Translations under genes and position numbers: made by a program
DNA from: DATCJY01 sp036562565
GTDB lineage: Bacteria; Bacteroidota; Bacteroidia; Flavobacteriales_D; Sanyastnellaceae
DNA length: 31,633 nt
NCBI GenBank assembly: GCA_036562565.1
Contig: DATCJY010000046.1
Coordinates: forward strand, 1 to 31,633
Reading direction: 5' to 3'
Part shown: piece after piece, positions 1-7,078 of the stretch
Layout: each line of letters begins with the position of its first letter
Numbering within the stretch: position 1 is the first letter of the stretch
The notes under the pieces: generated by a model
What the model was told of the DNA's origin: nothing
Database searches by the model: none
The model's input: only the letters and a program-made list of their open reading frames with translations

Positions 1-54
1 CAAGTACAATCTTGAATCTTTTAGTCGGGGTGGCAGGATTCGAACCTACGACCT
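1..54. repeat. 54-bp exact direct repeat, left copy
   Basis: Bases 1-54 are identical to bases 468-521. The repeat covers the 3' part of a tRNA-Pro gene (T arm and 3' acceptor strand) plus 24 bp of its downstream flank. Identity stops abruptly at base 55, where the anticodon stems differ. The left end is the window edge, so the true repeat may be longer. It marks a duplication or insertion boundary inside the tRNA cluster. Confidence 0.95.
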
Positions 55-89
55 CCCCGCTGGCAGCGGGGCGCGAAATCATGGGCTAC
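25..89 (-). pseudogene. truncated chimeric tRNA (tRNA-Pro-like 3' part)
   Basis: Read on the minus strand, this has an intact T arm and 3' acceptor strand (CACCCCG plus A) identical to the tRNA-Pro at 492-565. It also has a perfect 5-bp anticodon stem (CCCCG/CGGGG) with loop CTGCCAG, whose anticodon would be GCC (Gly). From GTAGCCC in the D arm outward, the 5' end is missing. No CGGGGTG-like strand that could pair with the 3' acceptor lies upstream; that position holds the end of the GIY-YIG gene, whose TAG stop is at 86-88. About 65 of the expected 74 nt remain. I read it as a tRNA whose 5' end was lost or replaced when the nuclease gene arrived; aminoacylation is unlikely. Confidence 0.75.
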
Positions 90-352
90 CTATGCAGTTG
101 AATGTATTGAAGAAGAGTTTGTTTGTTCTTGAAAGCTTTGAGTCTTTTCTCTTCCTTCATAGCTTGTGCTTTTGAAGGAAATTCTTTGGAGAAGATGAGA
201 GTGAAAGGTCGATAAGGCTTTGTGGCTTTACTTCTTCCATCGTTGTGACGTTTAAGTCTATCCTCGATGCTGTTGGTTACTCCAATGTATATCCAGTCCT
301 TGACCTGTGATTGAAGGATATATAGGAAGCATGTATTTGAGGAAGAAGACAC
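86..352 (-). CDS. small GIY-YIG nuclease-family protein
   Basis: This 88-residue protein is a single GIY-YIG domain of the compact YhbQ/UPF0213-like class. Visible motifs are YIL (11-13) in place of GIY, YIG (22-24), the conserved Arg of DRLKRH (R32) and a Glu in EEKRLK (E67/E68) at the metal-binding position. The only sensible start is GTG at 352, just 14 nt beyond the 3' end of tRNA-Arg, and the TAG stop lies within the D arm of the chimeric tRNA. It therefore sits inside a tRNA transcription unit and probably depends on it for expression. The family includes DNA-cutting enzymes and homing-type nucleases; which reaction this one performs is unknown. Its placement suggests a tRNA-targeting selfish gene, which is inference. 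Confidence 0.85.
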   Translation of the reverse strand: MSSSSNTCFLYILQSQVKDWIYIGVTNSIEDRLKRHNDGRSKATKPYRPFTLIFSKEFPSKAQAMKEEKRLKAFKNKQTLLQYIQLHR

Positions 353-366
353 AAGCAGAAAAAAAG

Positions 367-440
367 TGATCCCGTTAGGATTCGAACCTAAGACCCACAG
401 ATTAGAAATCTGTTGCTCTATCCAGCTGAGCTACGGGACC
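367..440 (-). tRNA. tRNA-Arg(TCT)
   Basis: A 74-nt cloverleaf on the minus strand. Acceptor GGTCCCG pairs with CGGGATC (one G-T pair), the discriminator is A, the D arm contains AGCTCAGCTGGATAGAGC, and anticodon stem CAGAT/ATCTG encloses loop TTTCTAA, giving anticodon TCT. The T loop is TTCGAAT. No CCA is encoded, so the end must be added by a CCA-adding enzyme. It lies between tRNA-Pro and the GIY-YIG gene. Confidence 0.97.
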
Positions 441-467
441 ATTTTTTCAATAAGAAAAAAAAAGATT

Positions 468-521
468 CAAGTACAATCTTGAATCTTTTAGTCGGGGTGG
501 CAGGATTCGAACCTACGACCT
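468..521. repeat. 54-bp exact direct repeat, right copy
   Basis: Partner of bases 1-54. It covers the 3' third of the intact tRNA-Pro(TGG) gene and its downstream spacer. Between the two copies lie tRNA-Arg(TCT), the GIY-YIG gene and most of the chimeric tRNA, so the repeats bracket the nuclease gene. Confidence 0.95.
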
Positions 522-565
522 TCTGCTCCCAAAGCAGACGCGATACCGGGCTACGCTACACCCCG
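492..565 (-). tRNA. tRNA-Pro(TGG)
   Basis: A 74-nt cloverleaf on the minus strand. Acceptor CGGGGTG pairs perfectly with CACCCCG, the discriminator is A, anticodon stem TCTGC/GCAGA encloses TTTGGGA (anticodon TGG), and T stem GTAGG/CCTGC encloses TTCGAAT. CCA is not encoded. It is the intact relative of the chimeric tRNA at 25-89. Confidence 0.97.
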
Positions 566-651
566 AAATATTCGGTGCAAATTTACTCAAAGATTCAACA
601 AGAATCAATGTGTCACTGCATTTTTTAACTGTGGCACTTTAGCCCCAGTTT

Positions 652-741
<90 letters not shown>

Positions 742-825
742 AGGTGAGTATTATCCAATACGTCAATTTTTGAGGCGGCAAATGTAGCCAAAGAAGTTTA
801 CATATCAAGTGTTTTGATAAAAAAA

Positions 826-2259
826 TTAAACAGTCTGCAGGGCGATAATGCCCATTAGCAGTAGTAACGCAAGGATATTCAATGCGATACCACCACGCAG
901 CATATCAAAACTTTTTATGTGTCCTGAACTGTATGCAATGGCATTTGGGGGTGTCCCCATTGGAAACATAAAGTCGCAACTTGAAGCAATGGTAACTGGA
1001 ATGGCAAACAGCACGGGCGAAACATTGGCCTGAATTGCCAATGCTCCCACAACGGGGATGAAAAAGTTGACCATCGCAATGTTGCTCATCATGGAGGTCA
1101 TCACAATTGCGGTTGCTGTTAATGTGGTAACATACCAGAACAAATTGGATGAATTGAGATGGGCCATGTGTTGGCTGATGGTTTGTGCCAGTCCGCTATC
1201 GGTGAAAGCTTCTGCTAGTGCCATACCTCCTCCGAACATGAGCAATACTCCCCATGGCAATTTCTCGGTGTCTTTCCATTGCAGGACGCGATCACCCTTT
1301 ACCTTGCCTGAAGGCAATAGGAACAACGCAATCACTGCTATCATCGCGATGGTGGTATCGGTGTATTCAATCTGAAATGTTTTCAGCCATTTAGAAATAG
1401 GGTTTTGTACAATCCATAGCAATGCAGTTGCTAAAAAAACGATAAGCACACGAGCTTCAGCTTTGCGCAATGCTCCAAGTGATTTTATCTCATTGATGAT
1501 AGTGTTATGCCCTAATGGAAAACTACCTAAACGATTAGGGAAAATGATCTTTACCAAAACAAAATAGGAGAGGAGTAATAGGGTGATTGAAAATGGGATT
1601 CCGATTTTCATCCATTCTAGAAAGGTGACGTGGTAATTGAATGATTTGCTTAAGATACCGGCCATGGCTGTATTGGGTGGTGAACCTACCAATGTGCCGA
1701 TTCCTCCGATGTTGGCACCATATGCAATGGCCATCATCATCGTCATGGCGAAATTGCGTGTGCCTTTGTCGGTTGCAATGGATTCTTTGGTCACCAATAA
1801 TGCTACTACAGAACTCGCGATGGGTAACATCATCAATGCAGTAGCTGTATTGCTTATCCACATACTGATGAGATAGGAGGCCAAGAAGAATCCGAGAATG
1901 ATGCGGTTGGCACTTGTGCCGGTCATCTTCACAATGTTCAATGCCATTCTGCGATGAAGGTTCCATTTCTCCATTGCTAAAGCAATCACGAAACCTCCCA
2001 TGAAGAGGAAGATGAATCTGTTGCTGTAAGAGAGACAGGTTTTCTCTATGGATAAAATGTTGAGTAACGGAAAAAGAATGATAGGTAAAAGGGATGTTAC
2101 GGCCATTGGAACCACCTCACTGATCCACCATACGAGCATCCATGCGAGGCACGCCAAGACACTGTTTTGTGTTCCATCCAGTTGCGCAGGATTCCAAAAC
2201 AGTAAGAGAAGAAATAATAGTGGTCCTGAAAGTAAGATGATCAGCCGTTTCTTTTCCAT
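826..2259 (-). CDS. DASS/SLC13-family sodium:anion symporter
   Basis: A 477-residue inner-membrane transporter of the divalent anion:sodium symporter family, which imports dicarboxylates, citrate, sulfate or phosphate with sodium. The sequence is hydrophobic throughout and shows the internal two-fold symmetry of the fold. The first half carries the SNT motif (136-138, in ISNTATALMM) and GSPPNT (192-197). The second half carries SNIAMVN (392-398) and GTPPNA (435-440). The paired SNT/PPN hairpins form the substrate and sodium site in characterised members. Length is normal for a bacterial member. It stands alone between the tRNA cluster and a terminator that faces it from the envelope operon. 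The substrate cannot be assigned from sequence; a C4-dicarboxylate is the commonest. Confidence 0.92.
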   Translation of the reverse strand: MEKKRLIILLSGPLLFLLLLFWNPAQLDGTQNSVLACLAWMLVWWISEVVPMAVTSLLPIILFPLLNILSIEKTCLSYSNRFIFLFMGGFVIALAMEKWNLHRRMALNIVKMTGTSANRIILGFFLASYLISMWISNTATALMMLPIASSVVALLVTKESIATDKGTRNFAMTMMMAIAYGANIGGIGTLVGSPPNTAMAGILSKSFNYHVTFLEWMKIGIPFSITLLLLSYFVLVKIIFPNRLGSFPLGHNTIINEIKSLGALRKAEARVLIVFLATALLWIVQNPISKWLKTFQIEYTDTTIAMIAVIALFLLPSGKVKGDRVLQWKDTEKLPWGVLLMFGGGMALAEAFTDSGLAQTISQHMAHLNSSNLFWYVTTLTATAIVMTSMMSNIAMVNFFIPVVGALAIQANVSPVLFAIPVTIASSCDFMFPMGTPPNAIAYSSGHIKSFDMLRGGIALNILALLLLMGIIALQTV

Positions 2260-2343
2260 AGTTTGTAAATGTGCATCTCAATTTAGGTTAGGTAGGATTA
2301 AGCAACCTGTTTTTTTGAGGGGATCTTTGTTGACGAATACAAA

Positions 2344-2372
2344 TAAAAACGGCTTTCCGAAGGAAAGCCGTT
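2344..2372 (-). terminator. intrinsic terminator of the envelope-lipoprotein unit
   Basis: A perfect 11-bp stem (AACGGCTTTCC / GGAAAGCCGTT, 2348-2358 with 2362-2372) and a 3-nt loop, read on the minus strand about 20 bases after the stop of the 194-residue lipoprotein and followed by TTTTATTT. It separates that gene from the transporter gene. Confidence 0.9.
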
Positions 2373-2393
2373 ATCAATTCATTATTGGAAAAA

Positions 2394-2978
2394 TTATTTA
2401 CCGCTGCTGAATTTTTCCATTTCTTTTTCGAAGGTTTCTTTAAACTTTTCGTAGTTATAGTCAGCTTTGATTTTGTCGTTAGCGCTCAAGCCTTGGTTGT
2501 AGGCATCAACTATTTTGTTTCCGCTCAACTCAATGGCCACATAGCTTACGTATGTACCATCAGGGCGTTGAGTCAATTTTTCGCAGATTTCAACCACCCC
2601 GCGCAATTCTTGGTCAACTACAGTGCGAGCCATTTCCTGGAAGGTTTCAGTGAGCTCTTCCTTGTTGTTGAACTCGGTAGAGTTTACGTAGTTGTCACCT
2701 ACGATTTTCATTGTGCTGCTGATGGTTTTAGCCATTTCAGCGTTGGCGTTAGAACGTGCTTTTTTCTTAGCCGTTTCGCGGTCCATGCTTTCGCCAGTTG
2801 CAGTTGCACGGAATACTTCTTTAGTACTCATATAATCAGGTCCGCTGCAATACTCGTTGATGAGTACTTCACCTGCAGGTTTTGCAGCTTCAGCAGCTTT
2901 TTTCTTTTTACCACAAGCTGTAGCGAAAATGGCCACAAACGCGATTAGCATTATGAAAGTAAAATTCTTGGTTTTCAT
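2394..2978 (-). CDS. LPP20-type lipoprotein (194 aa)
   Basis: A lipoprotein: hydrophobic signal at residues 5-21 and lipobox cysteine C22 (FATAC), followed by a lysine-rich stretch (GKKKK). Residues about 40-160 match the LPP20 pattern: a short strand with ATGES, a long helix (ETAKKKARSNANAEMA) and a C-terminal pair of strands (GTYVSYVAIEL). LPP20 domains occur in FlgP of polar flagella and in other outer-membrane lipoproteins. It lies downstream of the larger LPP20 gene with a 121-bp gap holding its own possible -7 box, so it may be partly independent. It probably sits on the outer membrane beside the other two lipoproteins; the function is unknown. Confidence 0.8.
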   Translation of the reverse strand: MKTKNFTFIMLIAFVAIFATACGKKKKAAEAAKPAGEVLINEYCSGPDYMSTKEVFRATATGESMDRETAKKKARSNANAEMAKTISSTMKIVGDNYVNSTEFNNKEELTETFQEMARTVVDQELRGVVEICEKLTQRPDGTYVSYVAIELSGNKIVDAYNQGLSANDKIKADYNYEKFKETFEKEMEKFSSGK

Positions 2979-3046
2979 ATCGTGTAAATTTTAATTGATG
3001 ATTTGTTGTTTTATAATGGTATTATCGTCTTATTCTACAATCGTGC

Positions 3047-3054
3047 CAAAACTA
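3047..3054 (-). promoter_or_regulatory. Bacteroidota -7 box upstream of the 194-aa lipoprotein
   Basis: On the minus strand the sequence is TAGTTTTG, an exact match to TAnnTTTG, about 70 bases before the ATG of the lipoprotein gene. No TTG is seen at the usual -33 distance, so it is a weak prediction. It would let this gene be expressed apart from the upstream CsgG/LPP20 pair. Confidence 0.4.
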
Positions 3055-3099
3055 ATGTGGTTTGGCTTACAGTTTTATTTCTTCTTCAAAATCATTGGG

Positions 3100-4518
3100 T
3101 TATTTCTGTTGCATAATTTGATTTATAATGGCTTTGGTGATTTCTCGTTCAATCATTTCTTTTCCTCTTTTATATGCTTCCTTGGATGCTGCTCCCGTGT
3201 TCAGCTGTAAACCTTTAACATCGTTTTGAGATTGATTGTACACTACTTCCTTGGTGGTGGTATGTGTCACCTTCAGCTGCATGTCCAAATAAGCCATGTG
3301 GAATCCTTGAGACATTCCGGCATCTCTTGTGTTGGCATGAATTTGTACAATGTAATTTGCATCTTGTTGCCTTGGTGCTATGCGCATGCCTTTTTTCACG
3401 AGTTCTTGAGTAAGCGCTGAAGCCAATGTATTATTTGAAGAAGACTTGTCCAATTCCAGTTCGGTGCTGTTCACATAGAATGCCGGTACAATCAATGAAA
3501 TTGGCAAAACCAGTTTGTCAGAACTAAATCCTTTGAGCAAGCCGGTTTGAATAGCACGATCCAAATCCGGTACAATCAATGATTCAAGCAGAATTGTTAC
3601 GGTGAGTTGGTTGTTCTTTTGATTCGTGCTCACATCGTTTACGATGATATCTGCGCTACCGCTCATATCTGTTGTAAGCGTACGGGGCTTCATGTATTCT
3701 TCTTTTACATAAGAATAGGTGAAGCTGATGCCTGGGACAGGCTTATTGTTGAAGTGTACCGTCATGGGTACTGTCGCGTTGAAATGATTGTCGGCACTCA
3801 ATACAACAGTTGAAGTATTGCTCATCAACTTAAGGCCGTTTGCAATGCGCTGGAGGTTGTTGTAAAGTTCTCTATCCAGATAAACCGAATTGCCTTTGAT
3901 GATGTAATCATTGGTCTCTTTCCAATGTTCTTTAAGTGCAAATAGCCCGCGCATGTTCATTTCAAATGCTAGCGGAATGTTTTGCTCGGCTTCGGCCTGA
4001 AGTGCGTTGTCGTAGTATTGCTTTGCAATGCTCAGGGCTTTATTCTTTTTCTCGGCCTTTTGTTGCTGGTATTTGGCTTTGTTGAGTCGGTAATATGTCC
4101 AATACTCTTTATCAGTTTCCCAAACACCGGCAACTTCAAAATCTTCAATCTTCTCATCGGTGAACGTTGCGATGGTTGAGATAAACTCTTCGGTATAGGT
4201 CTTGTTAAACTCAAGAGAATTGAGGAAGGTATGTCCTTGAACACGCACACTGATTTCGGAAGCCAGATCATAGAGTGCATTTTTCTTTGCTTCGTTTTGG
4301 TAATCGAGCGGATTGGTCAACTTACTGGCACTGCCAATGCCAATGTAATAATCGCTGTTGAACGGACGAGCATTTACCCAGTCAGGTGCTGAAACCATTA
4401 CTACTTCTTTCTCATTCTTACTTATTTCTTGTTTGTTCTTACATGAAACAATGGTGAGTGTGAGAGCAAGTACTAGCAATGTCCAGCGAACAGAAGCTAT
4501 ATAGTAAGTAGGGCGCAT
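3100..4518 (-). CDS. large LPP20-domain lipoprotein (472 aa)
   Basis: An exported lipoprotein: signal segment at about 12-25 and lipidated cysteine C26 (TIVSC). Residues about 45-160 form an LPP20 domain, beginning PDWVNARPF and YIGIGSASK, continuing with a helix (DYQNEAKKNALYDLA) and ending with YWTYYRLNK. A helical segment (about 160-215) follows, then a beta-rich stretch (about 240-335) with an Ig-like look, then a C-terminal domain (about 345-465) with a TEL-type strand start and an alpha/beta pattern. It starts 5 bases after the CsgG-like gene ends, so the two are almost certainly co-transcribed and work together in the outer membrane. An LPP20 domain followed by further domains recalls FlgT-like H-ring proteins in architecture only. 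Function unknown. Confidence 0.75.
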   Translation of the reverse strand: MRPTYYIASVRWTLLVLALTLTIVSCKNKQEISKNEKEVVMVSAPDWVNARPFNSDYYIGIGSASKLTNPLDYQNEAKKNALYDLASEISVRVQGHTFLNSLEFNKTYTEEFISTIATFTDEKIEDFEVAGVWETDKEYWTYYRLNKAKYQQQKAEKKNKALSIAKQYYDNALQAEAEQNIPLAFEMNMRGLFALKEHWKETNDYIIKGNSVYLDRELYNNLQRIANGLKLMSNTSTVVLSADNHFNATVPMTVHFNNKPVPGISFTYSYVKEEYMKPRTLTTDMSGSADIIVNDVSTNQKNNQLTVTILLESLIVPDLDRAIQTGLLKGFSSDKLVLPISLIVPAFYVNSTELELDKSSSNNTLASALTQELVKKGMRIAPRQQDANYIVQIHANTRDAGMSQGFHMAYLDMQLKVTHTTTKEVVYNQSQNDVKGLQLNTGAASKEAYKRGKEMIEREITKAIINQIMQQK

Positions 4519-4523
4519 AAATG

Positions 4524-5903
4524 TTATTTAATCATAGATGTCACGGCTTTGGTAATTGACTGTGTCATCTGAGTAGAAACGGTGTTGTATAAATTGGTTG
4601 AAATTTCGGCAGGACTCTTCAATACCTGACGAGCCTGAAACAAGCTGTTGAGTGCACGCTTGTCGTTAGAGTTCAGGTTCGGACCATATTGTGCTGCCGG
4701 AAACAGATTGGCCAATTCACCATTGTATTTACCATATAGGACTTCATCTTTAACCTCTTTATTGATGATTTCTGTTTTGATAATTTGTCCTGTTGTCAAA
4801 TCAATCAGTTTATACTGAATGCTTACTGATACAGAGCTAGAGTTGTAATACTCGGTGTAGGTAGTAGGCTTATACTTTGTCTGATAATAGTATTTGCCAT
4901 CCTCTTTATTCAAGTATTTCTCTTGATAAGCGGTGTATGCTTCTCTGCTTTTTGTGCGCAGTGTGCCAACGTTTTCAGAGTAGCTCAGTACAGTTCCTGT
5001 GAGCAACGCTTGGGCACCTACTATCTGGCCAACAGAAACAGCGGTGCGTTCATCAATAACACCGGATAGTTGGAGTTTTTGTTCCGCCAACACCGCATCC
5101 ATACTGGAGCGGTCTACTACACGTACAAAAGGATCCTGAATAGAAGACAGGGCACTCAATGCATAAGCGGAGATGTTGGCATCCACTCCCGGTGTTCTGG
5201 TTGCATTATCAAAATGCATGACAGCAATGGTAAACCTTCCCTTTTCCAGACACTCATCAATGAGTTGTTGCGTGTCGCGGAAGTTTTTGTTGCGAGCCAT
5301 TATCTTCTGAAAGTTGTTGTATGCTTGGCGGTAAGCACTATTCTCCATGAATTTCTTGCCCTCAGCATATAGCGGTTGCAGATAAGCTATTTCTCCAAGT
5401 TCTTTGGTGTCCTTGTAGTCCGCATCGAGTTTGCATATCTCCTGGAATTTTTTTTCGGCTTCGCTGTATTTCTGCTCTTCAAGCAAAGTGGTACCTTCTT
5501 CATAGAGCTTCATTAAGTAAGCGTTCTTAGAAGTTTGGAAATCGCTTTCGTAATAATCCGGAATGAGGAGGTTCACTCCCAGCCGTTGTATCTTTTCTTT
5601 ATAAGCTTGTGCTTCCAGATATGCATAGACTGCATCTTTATCGGAGCCAAAATTCTTTTGCTTAGCAAATTCGTTGAGCAAGGAATTAAGAACCAATTGA
5701 CCACTTTTCTTCATGCCGATTTGCGCATCCACATTGCTGCGGTTTTTGAGCAATGCGTTGTAATAGTTCTGAGCGGCTTCTGTTACGAGCCCTGCGGTTT
5801 CCTGCTTAACGGCCATCTTTGTATAGTACTTGCTGTTGTGACAGCCTGCCAAAACGAGGATGACTATTGTAAGAGTGATGGTATGTCGTAAATATGCTTT
5901 CAT
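4524..5903 (-). CDS. CsgG-like lipoprotein with TPR-like repeats (459 aa)
   Basis: A lipoprotein with hydrophobic segment 9-20 and lipobox cysteine C21 (LAGC). Residues about 35-220 are helical and contain two TPR-like repeats, LYEEGTTLLEEQKYSEA (133-149) and LYAEGKKFMENSAYRQA (178-194), each ending in a KD/RDT motif. Residues about 223-400 match the CsgG/FlgO-type fold: TIAVMHFDN (225-233), then VVDRSSMDAVLAEQ (262-275) and VGQIVGAQALLTGTV (291-305). CsgG forms the curli export pore; related domains occur in FlgO, LpoB and PelC. No csgA, csgB, csgE or csgF is nearby, so curli export is unlikely. It heads the two-gene unit with the large LPP20 lipoprotein, 5 bases apart, which suggests a shared outer-membrane complex. 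Confidence 0.82.
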   Translation of the reverse strand: MKAYLRHTITLTIVILVLAGCHNSKYYTKMAVKQETAGLVTEAAQNYYNALLKNRSNVDAQIGMKKSGQLVLNSLLNEFAKQKNFGSDKDAVYAYLEAQAYKEKIQRLGVNLLIPDYYESDFQTSKNAYLMKLYEEGTTLLEEQKYSEAEKKFQEICKLDADYKDTKELGEIAYLQPLYAEGKKFMENSAYRQAYNNFQKIMARNKNFRDTQQLIDECLEKGRFTIAVMHFDNATRTPGVDANISAYALSALSSIQDPFVRVVDRSSMDAVLAEQKLQLSGVIDERTAVSVGQIVGAQALLTGTVLSYSENVGTLRTKSREAYTAYQEKYLNKEDGKYYYQTKYKPTTYTEYYNSSSVSVSIQYKLIDLTTGQIIKTEIINKEVKDEVLYGKYNGELANLFPAAQYGPNLNSNDKRALNSLFQARQVLKSPAEISTNLYNTVSTQMTQSITKAVTSMIK

Positions 5904-5929
5904 ATAATCGGCTTGTTGCGAATTTTAAT

Positions 5930-5958
5930 AGAAGGCTTGCACAAGAGGCAAGCCTTCT
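5930..5958 (-). terminator. hairpin between the DUF4476 gene and the CsgG-like gene
   Basis: A perfect 11-bp inverted repeat (AGAAGGCTTGC / GCAAGCCTTCT) with a 7-nt loop, 17 bases after the stop of the upstream minus-strand gene. The following minus-strand sequence is only AT-rich (ATTAAAATT), without a clean T run, so it may attenuate transcription or protect RNA ends rather than terminate fully. Confidence 0.55.
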
Positions 5959-5974
5959 TGTACAAACCGGTAAA

Positions 5975-6988
5975 TTATTTTGACTGGATGTATTCGTTCA
6001 ACTCATCAATGCTGGAACTGTATGAAAACGCGTCATTAATCAAGTAGTACTCATTGCGGTTGGCGCAGTGGTCATATGCATACTTCGCGAATTCAAGTTT
6101 TGTGGCCTCAAAACTAAACACATCCATGACTTCTCTGATTTGAGTGACACTCAAGCAGTTCGAGTTGGCAACTTGTTTGGCTACAGTCAAACGTGTTTCG
6201 TCAAATCCTTTGTCTTCAATGCTTTTCTTGGCTTTCGCAAATGCATCGTTGGCCATTTTGATGCCACAAGGGTTATGAGCAGATGGTCTTTCTTTTACAG
6301 GTTGTTTTGTCTCTACTGCTTCTGATGAAGTCGTTCGTGTAGTGGTTGTGGTAGTAACAGCGGTGTTGCTACTTTGCTCAATGCCATCGTTCACATTGAT
6401 GTTGATACCCATATTCACTCCGCCAATGTTCATGCCTACTCTTACTTTTTCACCATTGGATGGATTGGTAGTTGTGGTGGTAGTAGTTGTTTCGGCAACT
6501 CCTACATCTACTTTTACGCTACCTGCAGGAGTTGTCACTGACTGACTGATACCTGTTGTCGGTGTTACGGTAGTGTCCTCCTCATCGTCCACTAAAGCGA
6601 TGCGTCTTGCTTCATCACTAATACCTGTTTCCGATGATGACCCAGATGCTGTATTGGAAATGGGAGAGTAGCTGTGAAAGCGCAATACATATTCACCTTT
6701 CTTATTCTTTTTGATGACATAAGTGGCTTCACTGCCTAGCTCAACAGCAAAGTTCTTGCTTGAGATATCGGGAAGTTTATGATCTTCAAAATCAATCTTA
6801 GCAGTGTAAAAGGTAGATGTCAGTCCATTGACTTTTACATTGGATTGTGGAGTAGCATTCTTTTGCTCACCGTTAAGGAAAAGCGTGAACTTGTCACCGT
6901 CTTCGCTGAACACCACAACGTTTGCCGTTTGGGCATGAAAGAGGAGTGAACAACAAATAGCGGCCAAAAGTGTAAGTGATTTTTTCAT
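5975..6988 (-). CDS. secreted DUF4476 protein with Thr-rich linker (337 aa)
   Basis: Signal peptide 1-19 (cut near FHAQ). Residues about 22-108 are a beta-rich N-terminal domain starting NVVVFSEDGDKF. Residues about 110-235 are low complexity with two threonine runs (167-174 and 212-217) flanking a Gly/Asn/Met stretch (VGMNIGGVNMGININV). Residues about 245-335 form a DUF4476 domain: KKSIEDKGFDETRLTVA, then QIREVMDVFSFE and LEFAKYAYDHC. DUF4476 is a helical Bacteroidota domain of unknown role found on exported proteins. The smaller paralogue lies directly upstream, and the CsgG/LPP20 unit lies downstream past a hairpin. Location is probably periplasm or cell surface. The threonine tracts suggest a flexible, perhaps glycosylated linker. 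Confidence 0.82.
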   Translation of the reverse strand: MKKSLTLLAAICCSLLFHAQTANVVVFSEDGDKFTLFLNGEQKNATPQSNVKVNGLTSTFYTAKIDFEDHKLPDISSKNFAVELGSEATYVIKKNKKGEYVLRFHSYSPISNTASGSSSETGISDEARRIALVDDEEDTTVTPTTGISQSVTTPAGSVKVDVGVAETTTTTTTTNPSNGEKVRVGMNIGGVNMGININVNDGIEQSSNTAVTTTTTTRTTSSEAVETKQPVKERPSAHNPCGIKMANDAFAKAKKSIEDKGFDETRLTVAKQVANSNCLSVTQIREVMDVFSFEATKLEFAKYAYDHCANRNEYYLINDAFSYSSSIDELNEYIQSK

Positions 6989-7078
6989 GGGATGGGATTT
7001 AATTAAGTGGTTAACAAATTAAAATTACAAATATCCTAGACACCAATGATGTGCCAAAAATTATAAGGTATATGTTAT

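Noticed and set aside
25..89. Functional tRNA-Gly(GCC)
   Set aside because: The anticodon arm is perfect, but there is no 5' acceptor strand pairing with CACCCCG, and the 3' half matches tRNA-Pro, not tRNA-Gly.
413..628. Plus-strand reading frame of 71 codons beginning near tRNA-Arg
   Set aside because: It lies antisense to tRNA-Pro; the GFEPTT-like peptide is the typical false translation of a tRNA T arm.
795..830. Terminator hairpin after the transporter gene
   Set aside because: The TATCAA/TTGATA stem is only 6 bp and, on the minus strand, follows rather than precedes the T run.
1535..1966. 143-codon minus-strand frame inside the transporter gene
   Set aside because: It overlaps the DASS transporter in another frame; the transporter has motifs, this one has none.
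4524..5903. Curli secretion channel (csgG)
   Set aside because: The CsgG-like fold is present, but no curli subunit or csgE/csgF gene is nearby, and the protein has an added TPR-like region.
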